Assembly (NCBI GenBank): GCA_017466455.1 | Contig: JAFTUD010000010.1 | Coordinates: 1 to 64,000, forward strand | DNA length: 64,000 nt | Source of the DNA: Clostridia bacterium | GTDB taxonomy: Bacteria; Bacillota_A; Clostridia; Oscillospirales; CAG-272 | Direction: 5' to 3' | Shown here: positions 1-7,648 of the stretch, piece by piece | Numbering within the stretch: the first letter of the stretch is position 1 | Layout of the letters: each line of letters starts with the position of its first letter | Made by a program: the position numbers and the translations under genes | The notes under the pieces: generated by a model | Databases searched by the model: none | What the model saw: only the letters and a program-made list of their open reading frames with translations | Told to the model about the DNA's origin: nothing

Positions 1-1
1 A

Positions 2-889
2 GGCAATACGGTATATAAATCTATTGAAGGCAACCTCTATTCCAAGGATGGGGAAACCCTTATTCGATATGCTCAGGGAAAGACGGATAGTAAATTTGAA
101 ATCCCTAATAGTGTAAAATCAATAGAAGATTATGCGTTTTTTGACTGTTCCTCACTTGCAAGTATAACAATCTCCGACAGTGTAACATCAATAGGAGAAG
201 GGGCGTTCTATGATTGTTCTTCACTTGCAAGTATAATAATCCCAAATGGTGTAACATCAATAGGAGAAGAGGCATTCTCGTGTTGTTCCTCGCTTACAAG
301 CGTAACAATTCCAAATAGCGTATCCACAATTGAAGGTTATGCGTTTTATGAGTGCACATCTCTTACGATAAACTGCGAGGCAGAAAAGAAGCCCGACGGT
401 TGGAACGAAAATTGGAATTCAGATAATCGCCCTGTAAACTGGGGGTACAATCCTGCCAAGCAGGAGAAAAAATACAAAGAGGTAGGGAATGTAAAGCCCT
501 CGCCGATAGAAAACTTCAAAATAACAAGCAACGGAGCTCTAACTAAATACCTCGGCGCGGAGGAAATAATCACAATTCCCGAGGGCGTAAAGCGCATAAG
601 TGCCGTTGCCTTTACCGAAAAATATGAGGCGCAGAACACCGTAAAGCACATAATTTTGCCAAAATCCCTTGAAGTAATAGAGGATGGCGCATTTGCTGAC
701 CTTGCAGTGCTGGAGCAAATTGTAATCCCAAAGGGCGTAAAAACAATCGGTAGAGTCGCATTCCGTGGCTGTAAATCGCTCACAATCTACTGCGAGGTAA
801 ATGAACCGCCAAAGGGCTGGGATACCCGCAAATATAGCCTTTGGAGCGCAGAATGCCCCGTCGTCTGGGGATATAAGTCAAAAAAATAA
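2..889 (+). CDS. BspA-like leucine-rich repeat protein (5' partial)
   Basis: The reading frame is open from the first bases of the window to the TAA at 887-889, so this is the C-terminal part of a longer protein whose start lies outside. It contains repeats of the LRR_5 (BspA/TpLRR) type, with recurring cores like IPNSVTSIGEGAFYDCSSL spaced about 23 residues apart. Each repeat block ends in a Cys/Trp-rich segment (LTINCEAEKKPDGW, later LTIYCEVNEPPKGW), which looks like a duplicated block end. Proteins of this family are usually secreted or surface-anchored and bind host or microbial partners. No anchor or sorting motif is seen after the last repeat, so secretion would depend on the missing N-terminus. 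Family assignment is firm, function is inference. Confidence 0.9.
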   Translation, partial: GNTVYKSIEGNLYSKDGETLIRYAQGKTDSKFEIPNSVKSIEDYAFFDCSSLASITISDSVTSIGEGAFYDCSSLASIIIPNGVTSIGEEAFSCCSSLTSVTIPNSVSTIEGYAFYECTSLTINCEAEKKPDGWNENWNSDNRPVNWGYNPAKQEKKYKEVGNVKPSPIENFKITSNGALTKYLGAEEIITIPEGVKRISAVAFTEKYEAQNTVKHIILPKSLEVIEDGAFADLAVLEQIVIPKGVKTIGRVAFRGCKSLTIYCEVNEPPKGWDTRKYSLWSAECPVVWGYKSKK

Positions 890-890
890 A

Positions 891-1076
891 AAGGGCAGGA
901 TAAACCTGCGCGCCCCGACAGTGCGTTGCACTGTATAGGAGATGCGTTGCCTGTGGCAACGAGTCACGCTGAGCCTTACGCTAGCAAGCTGACGACGGCT
1001 TTCAGCGGACTTGCGAACTCTATTCAAAAACGCTCTGCGTTTTTGAAAGAGAGTCGAATCGACCGAAGGGCGAGAT
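891..1076. repeat. Intergenic hairpin-rich segment
   Basis: No gene is supported here. The stretch holds several short perfect inverted repeats in a row: AGTGC-GTT-GCACT, GTTGCC-TGT-GGCAAC and TCAAAAACGC-TCT-GCGTTTTTGA. Loops are mostly three bases. It resembles the hairpin arrays elsewhere in the window but lacks their ATATCG linker. It could be a decayed repeat element or a structured 3' untranslated region of the upstream repeat-protein gene. Confidence 0.55.
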
Positions 1077-1112
1077 AAACAAAAAACCACCCGTTTGGGT
1101 GGTTTTTTGTTT
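1077..1112. terminator. Bidirectional intrinsic terminator
   Basis: A perfect 16-bp stem (arms 1077-1092 and 1097-1112, loop GTTT) has a CCACCC/GGGTGG core with A-run and T-run flanks. It can stop transcripts of the upstream repeat-protein gene on the plus strand and of tRNA-Arg on the minus strand. Confidence 0.9.
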
Positions 1113-1113
1113 A

Positions 1114-1189
1114 TGGCGCGCCCTGGGAGATTCGAACTCTCGACCTACCGGTTCGTAGCCGGGCACTCTATCCGCTGAGCTAAGGGCGC
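1114..1189 (-). tRNA. tRNA-Arg (anticodon ACG)
   Basis: The reverse complement folds as a 76-nt tRNA: acceptor GCGCCCT pairs with AGGGCGC, discriminator G, and CCA is encoded. The D-arm is GCTC..GAGT. The anticodon loop CTACGAA gives anticodon ACG, normally deaminated to ICG to read CGU/CGC/CGA. The T-loop TTCGAAT is canonical. The fifth base pair of the anticodon stem is a C/T mismatch in my reading. It lies between a promoter at 1209-1237 and the terminator at 1077-1112. Confidence 0.95.
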
Positions 1190-1208
1190 TTTTGTCTTGT
1201 GCTATGTA

Positions 1209-1237
1209 ATAATAGCACAATATTTTGGAAAAGTCAA
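1209..1237 (-). promoter_or_regulatory. Sigma-A promoter of tRNA-Arg
   Basis: On the minus strand the sequence reads TTGACT, 17 bases, TATTAT, ending about 20 bases before the tRNA 5' end, as expected for a monocistronic tRNA gene. Confidence 0.75.
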
Positions 1238-1298
1238 TAGTATTTTGAAAAAAATTAATAATTTTAAAGAATGAATTAAAAGAAAAATAAAAAAACTA

Positions 1299-1327
1299 TT
1301 GACAAGCGGAACAAAATTGTGTATAAT
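1299..1327 (+). promoter_or_regulatory. Sigma-A promoter of tRNA-Ser
   Basis: TTGACA, 17-base spacer, TATAAT, a perfect consensus. The roughly 55-base leader before the tRNA holds two small hairpins (GCAAAC..GTTTGC and AACCTCGC..GCGTAGGTT). Confidence 0.85.
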
Positions 1328-1390
1328 TGTAAAGCAAACTACCAAACGACGGTTTGCAACCTCGCTAAAATGCGTAGGTTTTAACAGCAT

Positions 1391-1482
1391 GAAGGTGTAC
1401 TCAAGCTGGTCGAAGAGGCGGCCCTGCTAAGGCTGTAGGTAATTTCGGTTGCGCGGTGGTTCGAATCCACTCACCTTCGCCA
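1391..1482 (+). tRNA. tRNA-Ser (anticodon GCT)
   Basis: A 92-nt class II tRNA with a long variable arm. Acceptor GAAGGTG pairs with CACCTTC, discriminator G, CCA encoded. The anticodon loop CTGCTAA gives GCT, reading AGC/AGU serine codons. The T-arm is GGTGGTTCGAATCCACT. Promoter at 1299-1327; terminator directly downstream at 1487-1515. Confidence 0.95.
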
Positions 1483-1486
1483 AAAA

Positions 1487-1515
1487 GGCAATACCCAAAC
1501 GGGTATTGCTTTTTT
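1487..1515 (+). terminator. Terminator of tRNA-Ser
   Basis: Stem GCAATACCC/GGGTATTGC with a short AAAC loop, followed by TTTTTT. Confidence 0.85.
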
Positions 1516-1526
1516 ATTTATGTTAC

Positions 1527-1720
1527 GAGTGGATTCGAACGCAGTCGTTAAGAAACGATTGATAATCGTTTTAGACGGTGACCGAAGGATTTTACAAAGC
1601 ATAAATAAAAAGGTCGTGTGCTTGCCTTTGGAAAATCCAAGAGCGAGCCACTCACCTTCGCCAAAAACAAAAGACAGGACTTGTTCCTGTCTTTTGTTTT
1701 TCAAAATAAAACGAGTGGAT
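1527..1720. repeat. Repeated fragments of the tRNA-Ser 3' end
   Basis: The 312-base stretch between tRNA-Ser and the alpha-galactosidase gene has no supported gene. It carries an inverted copy of the T-arm (GAGTGGATTCGAAC, 1527-1540), a second direct copy of the tRNA 3' end (CCACTCACCTTCGCCA, 1648-1663) and another partial inverted copy (GAGTGGAT, 1713-1720). The direct copy is followed by its own terminator, like the real tRNA. These look like remnants of integration at the tRNA or a duplicated tRNA-end/terminator unit. Confidence 0.7.
1663..1701 (+). terminator. Second terminator behind the tRNA-Ser 3'-end copy
   Basis: Long hairpin with stem CAAAAGACAGG/CCTGTCTTTTG and a T-rich tail. It sits directly behind the duplicated tRNA 3' end, in the same arrangement as the real tRNA and its terminator, but with an unrelated stem sequence. 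Confidence 0.8.
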
Positions 1721-1765
1721 TTAAGCGCCATAGGCGTATATCGAAAATCTCAAACGATTTATATC

Positions 1766-1796
1766 GAAGCGTGTTTTTTAGTAAAAACACGCTTTT
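1766..1796. terminator. Hairpin at the end of the alpha-galactosidase gene
   Basis: AAGCGTGTTTTT/AAAAACACGCTT inverted repeat lying just past the TAA of the minus-strand alpha-galactosidase gene. It may act as its terminator, although the T-run is inside the stem rather than after it. Confidence 0.55.
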
Positions 1797-3231
1797 ATAT
1801 TTCAAATGTAATCTTGCTTTTAGATTTGAACATTCTTGCCGAGCGGTAGGTAATAAGGAAGGAAAGGTCCTTGCCGAGATTTTCTTTAGCCCAAAGGTCA
1901 CGGATTTGGTCGTTTGATGACATTTTAACATTTTCATCAAAGCCGAGGTTGAATATCGCATACGCAAAGGTGCCGTCTTCAAGTTCTTTTTCAAGAATGT
2001 CAATATACCGTGTGCCTTCTTTAATTCTTTTAACAACTGTCGGCTTTTTAAATGTGCAGTCCTGATTTATCGCAATAATTTCCTCATTACAGTAAACCGA
2101 AAGTTCAAAATCCGACACATCCTCAAGCGTGCTGCTGATTTGAATAGGCGAGCTAAGGAATGCGCGCATGGAATATTCCATTATCTTTTCATCATCGGTA
2201 AGCGTTCTCCAAAGCGTTTCAAGGTTGCAAGTGCCAAAGTCAAGCATATCAAGGTCGAAAAAGTGCCCCTTTTCAAAATGCTCCCCAAATTCAAAATAGC
2301 TCTCATACACCTTGACAAGATTTGTAAAGTTGCAAAGTGTATCCTCGTTTGACCTGAATGAACTGCAATATTTGGTAAAGTATTCCCAATAATCACGAAT
2401 TGCCTTGACTGTCACGCAAAAGCCAAAATCACGCCCAAGCGAAACGAGCTCACGGCGCATAAGCTCCGCATTTACGGTATCGGTTGGCGCCCAGTCGTAT
2501 TTTAGGTAGTCAAAGCCCCACTTTTCCCATTGCAAAGCATTGTTTCTTTCCTTGCGGATAAGACCGATTCCGCCATTTGTCGATGCAAAGCGGTAGTCTG
2601 CCTCTCCAACTGTGCAGCCGGGAATCGACTCCCTGTTTTCGGGACAGCCCCAAGCATTGAGCATTGGAGTTGAGTAAATTCCGCATTTAAGACCAAGGGC
2701 GTGGATTTTGTCCGTCATTTCCTTCATATTTGGGAACTTTTCGTTTGGCATAACGGCATCAAATTCACCACCGTATTCGCCCTGCCAGCCCGAGTCAGTA
2801 TTGACATAGGAGTAGCCGTATTCGCTGATTCCAAGCTCGACAAGCTTTTTGGCAATGCCCTCAACCGCCTTTTGGGAAACCCTTGATGCAAATGCGTTCC
2901 AGGTCGTGTAGCCGAGCAATGGAGTGACAAGCACATTTTGAGGCGCAATTTCAAGCGTAACCGTCTTTTTTGCCTCCCCAAGAGCGTTTTTAGCGGTGAT
3001 TACGATTTCGTAATTCCCCTCATTTTCAACCGCACCCGAGATTATGTTTTCATTAAGCAAAACACCCTGCGGAAGACCCGAAACGGAATACTCCATAGGG
3101 CGTTTTCCCGATACGGGGATGCGGAAAAGCAGCGGCTTTTTCGGTGAAGCGCCGATAATTGATGCAATATTTATGCTTGGCGCACCCTCAAACGGAGTGG
3201 CAAGCGCAATTTTCGTTCTTGTATTTATCAT
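1795..3231 (-). CDS. GH27-type alpha-galactosidase with N-terminal Ig-like domain
   Basis: 478 aa. Predicted to remove terminal alpha-galactose from oligosaccharides or galactomannan. Residues 1-100 look like a putative Ig (He_PIG-like) beta-domain. A TIM barrel follows from about residue 105, opening with GYTTWNAF, the usual GH27 start (family LGWNSW). The nucleophile is Asp246 in YLKYDW, where family members usually read YLKYDN. The acid/base is probably Asp297 in FRSNED. No signal peptide is seen, so it is likely intracellular and dependent on oligosaccharide uptake. It is divergent from the beta-mannosidase gene, with both promoters inside a 147-base gap, which suggests co-regulation for galactomannan use. 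GH27 is favoured over GH36 by size and motif order. Confidence 0.88.
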   Translation of the reverse strand: MINTRTKIALATPFEGAPSINIASIIGASPKKPLLFRIPVSGKRPMEYSVSGLPQGVLLNENIISGAVENEGNYEIVITAKNALGEAKKTVTLEIAPQNVLVTPLLGYTTWNAFASRVSQKAVEGIAKKLVELGISEYGYSYVNTDSGWQGEYGGEFDAVMPNEKFPNMKEMTDKIHALGLKCGIYSTPMLNAWGCPENRESIPGCTVGEADYRFASTNGGIGLIRKERNNALQWEKWGFDYLKYDWAPTDTVNAELMRRELVSLGRDFGFCVTVKAIRDYWEYFTKYCSSFRSNEDTLCNFTNLVKVYESYFEFGEHFEKGHFFDLDMLDFGTCNLETLWRTLTDDEKIMEYSMRAFLSSPIQISSTLEDVSDFELSVYCNEEIIAINQDCTFKKPTVVKRIKEGTRYIDILEKELEDGTFAYAIFNLGFDENVKMSSNDQIRDLWAKENLGKDLSFLITYRSARMFKSKSKITFEI

Positions 3232-3261
3232 AAAAACCTCACTTGTATCTATGTTATTTTT

Positions 3262-3290
3262 ATTTTACCACACAAGGCATGCGCAGTCAA
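3262..3290 (-). promoter_or_regulatory. Promoter of the alpha-galactosidase gene
   Basis: Minus-strand TTGACT, 17 bases, TAAAAT, about 30 bases before the start codon. Confidence 0.7.
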
Positions 3291-3321
3291 TGAAAAAAGG
3301 CAAAATGATTTCTTAAAAATC

Positions 3322-3350
3322 TTGATTTTTTACGCTGAATTTGGTAGAAT
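3322..3350 (+). promoter_or_regulatory. Promoter of the beta-mannosidase gene
   Basis: TTGATT, 17 bases, TAGAAT, about 28 bases before the start codon. It is back to back with the alpha-galactosidase promoter. Confidence 0.7.
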
Positions 3351-3378
3351 TAAAATATAAATCCCAAGGAGAAACGAT

Positions 3379-5769
3379 ATGATAATAACTAATTGGAAAA
3401 TGGACACGGTGGGACACAAGGGGCTTGACTGCGTAGTGCCTTGTAGCATGTATAGCGTGCTATACGAGCAAGGAAAAATCCCTCACCCCTACTACGGAAC
3501 AAACGAAAAGGGGCTTACCGCACTTTCAAGAAACGAAACAACCTTCTACACCGAGGTTCAAATTCCCGATGAAATTTGTGCGCGCGAATTTGTCGAACTC
3601 ACCTTTGAGGGTCTTGATACAATATGCGATATTTTCGTAAACGGCACTCTTATAGATAGCGTAGAGAATATGCACCGTGCATACACTTACGATGTTAAAA
3701 ATCTTATAAAGGACAAAAAACTTGACCTTCGCCTTGAATTCAAATCCCCACTCGATTACTTTGAGAAATGGGATAAAATCCACCACACCTATACGGACAC
3801 AAACTGCACACAAGGAGCAATTCATTTAAGAAAAGCGCTCTATATGTCCGGCTGGGACTGGGCGCCAACTCTTTCCGATATGGGCATATTCAGACCCGTA
3901 AAAATAGAGGGCTACGACACCGATAAGATAAACGAAGTCGAAATCCTTCAACATCACGAAAATGGCGAGGTTACATTGTCCATTAGTGCAAAAACGAAGA
4001 AAAATCGCAACCTTAAAATCACGGCGGAAATCGACGGTCAAATTGTCACACTAAAGGACGGCGTTGGCGAAATCACCATCAAAAACCCGACCCTGTGGTG
4101 GGCAAACGGACTTGGTAAGGCGCACCTTTACGATATAAAATTCACACTTTACGATGGTGACACCGCCATTGATACATTAAACAAGCGCATAGGTCTTCGC
4201 ACCCTCTATTTAAGCACCGAAAAAGACGAAATAGGAAGCGAATTTTGCTTTGTCCTAAACGGCAAGAAGGTTTTCGCAATGGGCGCAAACTATGTTCCAA
4301 TGGATAACATTTTGCCGTGGATGAATAACGAAAGAATAAGTGACCTTATCGACTCGTGCGTATTCGCCAACTTCAACTGCATAAGAGTATGGGGCGGTGC
4401 GTTTTATCCCGATGATTACTTCTACGACCTTTGCGACGAAAACGGTCTGATCATATGGCAAGACTTTATGGTCGCATGTGCAAATGTATGGATGCGTCCC
4501 GAGTTTGAAAACGAATTTAGAGAAGAGGCAATTTATAACATAAAGAGAATTAGACATCACGCATCTCTCGGTATTCTTTGCGGTAATAACGAAATGGAAG
4601 AGGCAATTTGTGGTTGGCCATGTGCCGACGGACAAAATCCGCTTGTCCGCAGTGATTATCTAAAACTCTATGAGGATATTTTGCCTACCCTGTGCGTAGA
4701 ATACGCACCTCAAACCTCGTATGTTCCGTCAAGCCCCACCTCGGGCGGAAACTTCGATTTCCCACAGGACAACACAAGAGGAGATGTCCATTTTTGGGAA
4801 GTTTGGCACGGACAGGGCGGATTTGAGGAATACCGCAAGCACAAATTCCGTTTTTGCTCGGAATACGGCTTTGAAAGCCTGCCGAGCATGAAAACTATTG
4901 AAAAAATTTGCCCCGAAAACGAAAGGTTTTTGGAGTCGGAAACTGTATCGCACCACCAAAAGTGCATAGGCGGTAATGAAAAAATCCTTTACCATATGGA
5001 AAAACAATATAATGTGCCGTCTGACCTTTCCAAAATAGTCCACGCATCGCAAATTGCACAGGCAAGTGCTATAAAATACGGAGTTGAGCATTTCAGACGC
5101 ATTCGTGGATACTGTATGGGCTCGGTTTACTGGCAGCTTAACGACTCATGGCCCGTTGCGTCGTGGTCAAGCGTTGACTATTACGGCACTCTCAAAGCCC
5201 TACATTACTTCGCAAAGCGCTTTTATGCACCACAGCTTGTGTCGATATTTGTCGAAGACGGCAAGCTCGCAATAAATGCTGTAAACGAAACACTCTCGTC
5301 CTTTGACGGCAAAATCACCTTGAAATTTATGAAGAACGATTTTACCGAAATTTACAAAAAGGACCTTGATGTATCGTTAAAACCGCTTTCATCGACCGAT
5401 GTGATTGAAATGACACTCCCCGACCTAAACGAAAGCGAGGACTATATTTTTGTCACTCTTACCGACAAAAACGGCAATACCGTGTCACAAAATACCGAGC
5501 TTTTGACAAAACCGAAGTTCTTCAAGTGGCAAAACCCCGAAATTGTCGCCCAAGCCGAGGCGTGCAGGGACGGAGTAAAGCTCACACTTAGCGCAAAATC
5601 CCTTGCCCTAAATGTCAATATCTCGTTTGATAATATTGAGCCGAAGTTAAGCGACAACTTCTTTAATATCGCAACCCCCAACCCCTACGAAATTGTCGTA
5701 AAATGTGACCTTTCGCCCGCCGAGGTGCTAAAACAGCTTCAAATCCTAACAACAAACGACCTAAAATAA
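3379..5769 (+). CDS. GH2 beta-mannosidase
   Basis: 796 aa. Predicted to hydrolyse terminal beta-mannose residues of manno-oligosaccharides. Domain order fits GH2 mannosidases: jelly-roll (about 1-180, with SGWDWAP around 157-163), Ig-like (about 185-280), TIM barrel (about 285-610), then beta-rich C-terminal domains. The acid/base is Glu405 in CGNNE and the nucleophile Glu495 in SEYGFES. The length is in the usual range of about 800-850 residues. The start has a good ribosome site (AAGGAG). No signal peptide, so probably cytoplasmic. The pairing with alpha-galactosidase implies degradation of galactosylated mannan fragments. Confidence 0.92.
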   Translation: MIITNWKMDTVGHKGLDCVVPCSMYSVLYEQGKIPHPYYGTNEKGLTALSRNETTFYTEVQIPDEICAREFVELTFEGLDTICDIFVNGTLIDSVENMHRAYTYDVKNLIKDKKLDLRLEFKSPLDYFEKWDKIHHTYTDTNCTQGAIHLRKALYMSGWDWAPTLSDMGIFRPVKIEGYDTDKINEVEILQHHENGEVTLSISAKTKKNRNLKITAEIDGQIVTLKDGVGEITIKNPTLWWANGLGKAHLYDIKFTLYDGDTAIDTLNKRIGLRTLYLSTEKDEIGSEFCFVLNGKKVFAMGANYVPMDNILPWMNNERISDLIDSCVFANFNCIRVWGGAFYPDDYFYDLCDENGLIIWQDFMVACANVWMRPEFENEFREEAIYNIKRIRHHASLGILCGNNEMEEAICGWPCADGQNPLVRSDYLKLYEDILPTLCVEYAPQTSYVPSSPTSGGNFDFPQDNTRGDVHFWEVWHGQGGFEEYRKHKFRFCSEYGFESLPSMKTIEKICPENERFLESETVSHHQKCIGGNEKILYHMEKQYNVPSDLSKIVHASQIAQASAIKYGVEHFRRIRGYCMGSVYWQLNDSWPVASWSSVDYYGTLKALHYFAKRFYAPQLVSIFVEDGKLAINAVNETLSSFDGKITLKFMKNDFTEIYKKDLDVSLKPLSSTDVIEMTLPDLNESEDYIFVTLTDKNGNTVSQNTELLTKPKFFKWQNPEIVAQAEACRDGVKLTLSAKSLALNVNISFDNIEPKLSDNFFNIATPNPYEIVVKCDLSPAEVLKQLQILTTNDLK

Positions 5770-5851
5770 CAAAAAAGATTGCGAAAGGCAGGTTCTCATA
5801 AGGATATTAAGTTAAATTCAAGAGAAAATGCCGATTGAGAGTGGCTAAACA

Positions 5852-5894
5852 AGAGAAATGCAACATGGACGAAAAGTCTGTGTTGCATTTTTCT
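5852..5894 (+). terminator. Terminator after the beta-mannosidase gene
   Basis: Stem GAAATGCAACA/TGTTGCATTTTTC with a T-rich descending arm. It marks the left edge of the accessory island that follows. Confidence 0.7.
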
Positions 5895-5979
5895 TTATGC
5901 TTCCGCTCCCCAAAATTTGCGTCGCAATAAACAAAGAATAAGCCCAACGAAAAAGTTAGATTTATTTTCGAAAAAGTGC

Positions 5980-6008
5980 TGGACTTCCGCAACCTTCTGT
6001 GGTATGTT
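5980..6008 (+). promoter_or_regulatory. Possible promoter of the DUF6809 gene
   Basis: TGGACT, 17 bases, TATGTT, followed within 12 bases by the ribosome binding site. The match is weaker than at other promoters of the window. Confidence 0.4.
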
Positions 6009-6033
6009 GTTGTGCTAACAGGAGGTGCAACGC

Positions 6034-6300
6034 ATGAACAACCCAATAAAAGAACTATGGCACGGAAACATCATTCCGCAAGAGGGCAACAGAAACAACT
6101 CAAAGGAAATGAAGGCGCTTCTCGGATACATGGCAAGGCATCATGAGGACTTGGAAAAGAGCTTCACAGACGAGCAGAAGGAAACATTCGAAAAGTTCCA
6201 CGATTGTTGGAGCGAGTATATGAGTCTCGCTGAAGCAGCTATCTTCGAGTATGCTTTCAAATTAGGAATGCAGATAGCCATTGAAACCTTAACTGAATAA
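6034..6300 (+). CDS. DUF6809 family small protein
   Basis: 88 aa from the ATG at 6034. A strong AGGAGG lies 8 bases upstream; an in-frame GTG at 6025 overlaps that site and is unlikely to be used. The protein is mainly helical, with a charged centre (MARHHEDLEKSFTDEQKETFEKFHDCW) and a C-terminal helix YAFKLGMQIAIETL. It resembles the DUF6809 family, common in Clostridia, often within mobile or accessory regions; function unknown. It is the first gene of the accessory island and is separated from the Fic gene by 131 bases carrying the Fic promoter. Confidence 0.75.
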   Translation: MNNPIKELWHGNIIPQEGNRNNSKEMKALLGYMARHHEDLEKSFTDEQKETFEKFHDCWSEYMSLAEAAIFEYAFKLGMQIAIETLTE

Positions 6301-6363
6301 AATAGAAATTGCCTTAAAGCGATTAAAATTCCATCAATTTCGAAATAATATTAAGGAAATATG

Positions 6364-6410
6364 CCCTTAAAGGATTGACAAATCCCTCATAATATGATAC
6401 TATTTAAGGG
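6364..6410 (+). promoter_or_regulatory. Fic promoter framed by an inverted-repeat operator
   Basis: The promoter is TTGACA (6375-6380), 17 bases, TACTAT (6398-6403). A perfect 8-bp inverted repeat frames it: CCCTTAAA at 6364-6371, just before the -35 box, and TTTAAGGG at 6403-6410, at the edge of the -10 box. The placement fits a repressor that occludes RNA polymerase. Which protein binds is unknown; the winged-helix-like C-terminus of the Fic protein itself is a candidate. Confidence 0.6.
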
Positions 6411-6431
6411 AACGAAAGCGAGGCTAAGGTT

Positions 6432-7478
6432 ATGAGAACGTTTAACTACTCAAAAATTAATGAACAAAAATGGGATTCTGAGCTTCTCGGCTTGATAGCT
6501 GCTATATACAAAGAAGCCGGAAAGCAAGAGATGTATCTCAAGCAACGCCCCGAAGAGCTTGAAAAGCTCGTCGAGATTGCAAAGGTACAAAGTACGGAGA
6601 GTTCCAATGCTATCGAAGGTATTGTTACGACGAATACAAGAATTAGACAGATTGTAGAGGATAAGACTACACCTAAAAATAGAGATGAGCAAGAGATCGC
6701 CGGCTACCGCGATGTGTTAAATATCATCCACGAGAGCTTTGATGCCATCCCGATTACGCCAAACTACATTCTGCAGCTCCATAAAATCCTGTACAGCCAT
6801 ATGAACAATCCTGTGGCAGGCAGAACAAAAAGCGTGCAGAATTATATCAGCGCAACATACCCCGACGGTAGTACAAGAACGCTGTTCACTCCACTTGATC
6901 CGTTTGAAACTCCGACTGCGCTCGAAAGCATATGTAATGAGTTTAATCGAGTAATCGGAAATAACGAGTTAGAGCCGCTCATAGCCATTCCGATATTCAT
7001 TCACGACTTTCTCTGCATCCATCCGTTCAACGACGGAAACGGAAGAATGAGCCGTCTGCTCACTACTCTACTCCTTTACAGAAGTGGCTTCTATGTTGGA
7101 AAATATATATCTCTCGAAGCAAAGATAGCCAAGAATAAGGATTTGTACTACGATGCACTTGGCGAAGCACAGAACGGATGGCATGAAGGAAATGCGGATG
7201 CTGTTCCGTTCATAAAATATCTGCTCGGCACGATACTTGCAGCCTATAAGGATTTTGAAGATAGATTCGCACTCGTAGAAACAAAACTATCGGCGCTTGA
7301 AACTGTGCGTCGCGCAACGATGAATAAGATCGGCAGATTTTCAAAGCAGGATATCAGAGAGTTGTGTCCTTCACTGAGCATCAGCTCCATCGAAGGTGCG
7401 CTCCGTAAGTTAGTTGCCGAAGGCGAGATCAAACGCGAAGGTAACGGAAAGAACATTCGTTACTTTAGACTTAAGTAA
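6432..7478 (+). CDS. Fic family protein (AMP-transferase) with inhibitory helix
   Basis: 348 aa. Fic proteins usually transfer AMP from ATP to hydroxyls of target proteins. The core motif HPFNDGNGR is at 197-205, with catalytic His197 and the phosphate-binding Asp/Asn/Arg all present. The autoinhibitory motif [S/T]xxxE[G/N] is at residues 58-63 (SNAIEG), upstream of the Fic core, making it a class II, self-inhibited enzyme. The C-terminal 65 residues or so form a winged-helix-like domain (FSKQDIRELCPSLSISSIEGALRKL), typical of Fic regulators. The promoter carries a flanking inverted repeat. Neighbours are nuclease genes, so a role in toxin or phage-conflict biology is possible but unproven. 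Confidence 0.92.
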   Translation: MRTFNYSKINEQKWDSELLGLIAAIYKEAGKQEMYLKQRPEELEKLVEIAKVQSTESSNAIEGIVTTNTRIRQIVEDKTTPKNRDEQEIAGYRDVLNIIHESFDAIPITPNYILQLHKILYSHMNNPVAGRTKSVQNYISATYPDGSTRTLFTPLDPFETPTALESICNEFNRVIGNNELEPLIAIPIFIHDFLCIHPFNDGNGRMSRLLTTLLLYRSGFYVGKYISLEAKIAKNKDLYYDALGEAQNGWHEGNADAVPFIKYLLGTILAAYKDFEDRFALVETKLSALETVRRATMNKIGRFSKQDIRELCPSLSISSIEGALRKLVAEGEIKREGNGKNIRYFRLK

Positions 7479-7648
7479 TAATTAAGGTTTTCGATACGTG
7501 AAATTTGTGTTGCAATAGGAAATATCTCGTGTTAATCTTAACTCGGATTACTAAGCATGGAATACCTGCATCAAATGATGCAATCTTTGTGAGATCGATG
7601 TGTGAAAAAGCAAAGACAAAATTATCAAAAAGAAAGGATAATCGATAA

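Noticed and set aside
1520..2036. Several overlapping frames of 60-111 residues behind tRNA-Ser
   Set aside because: They cover terminator hairpins and tRNA fragments or the antisense of the alpha-galactosidase gene. No coding character.
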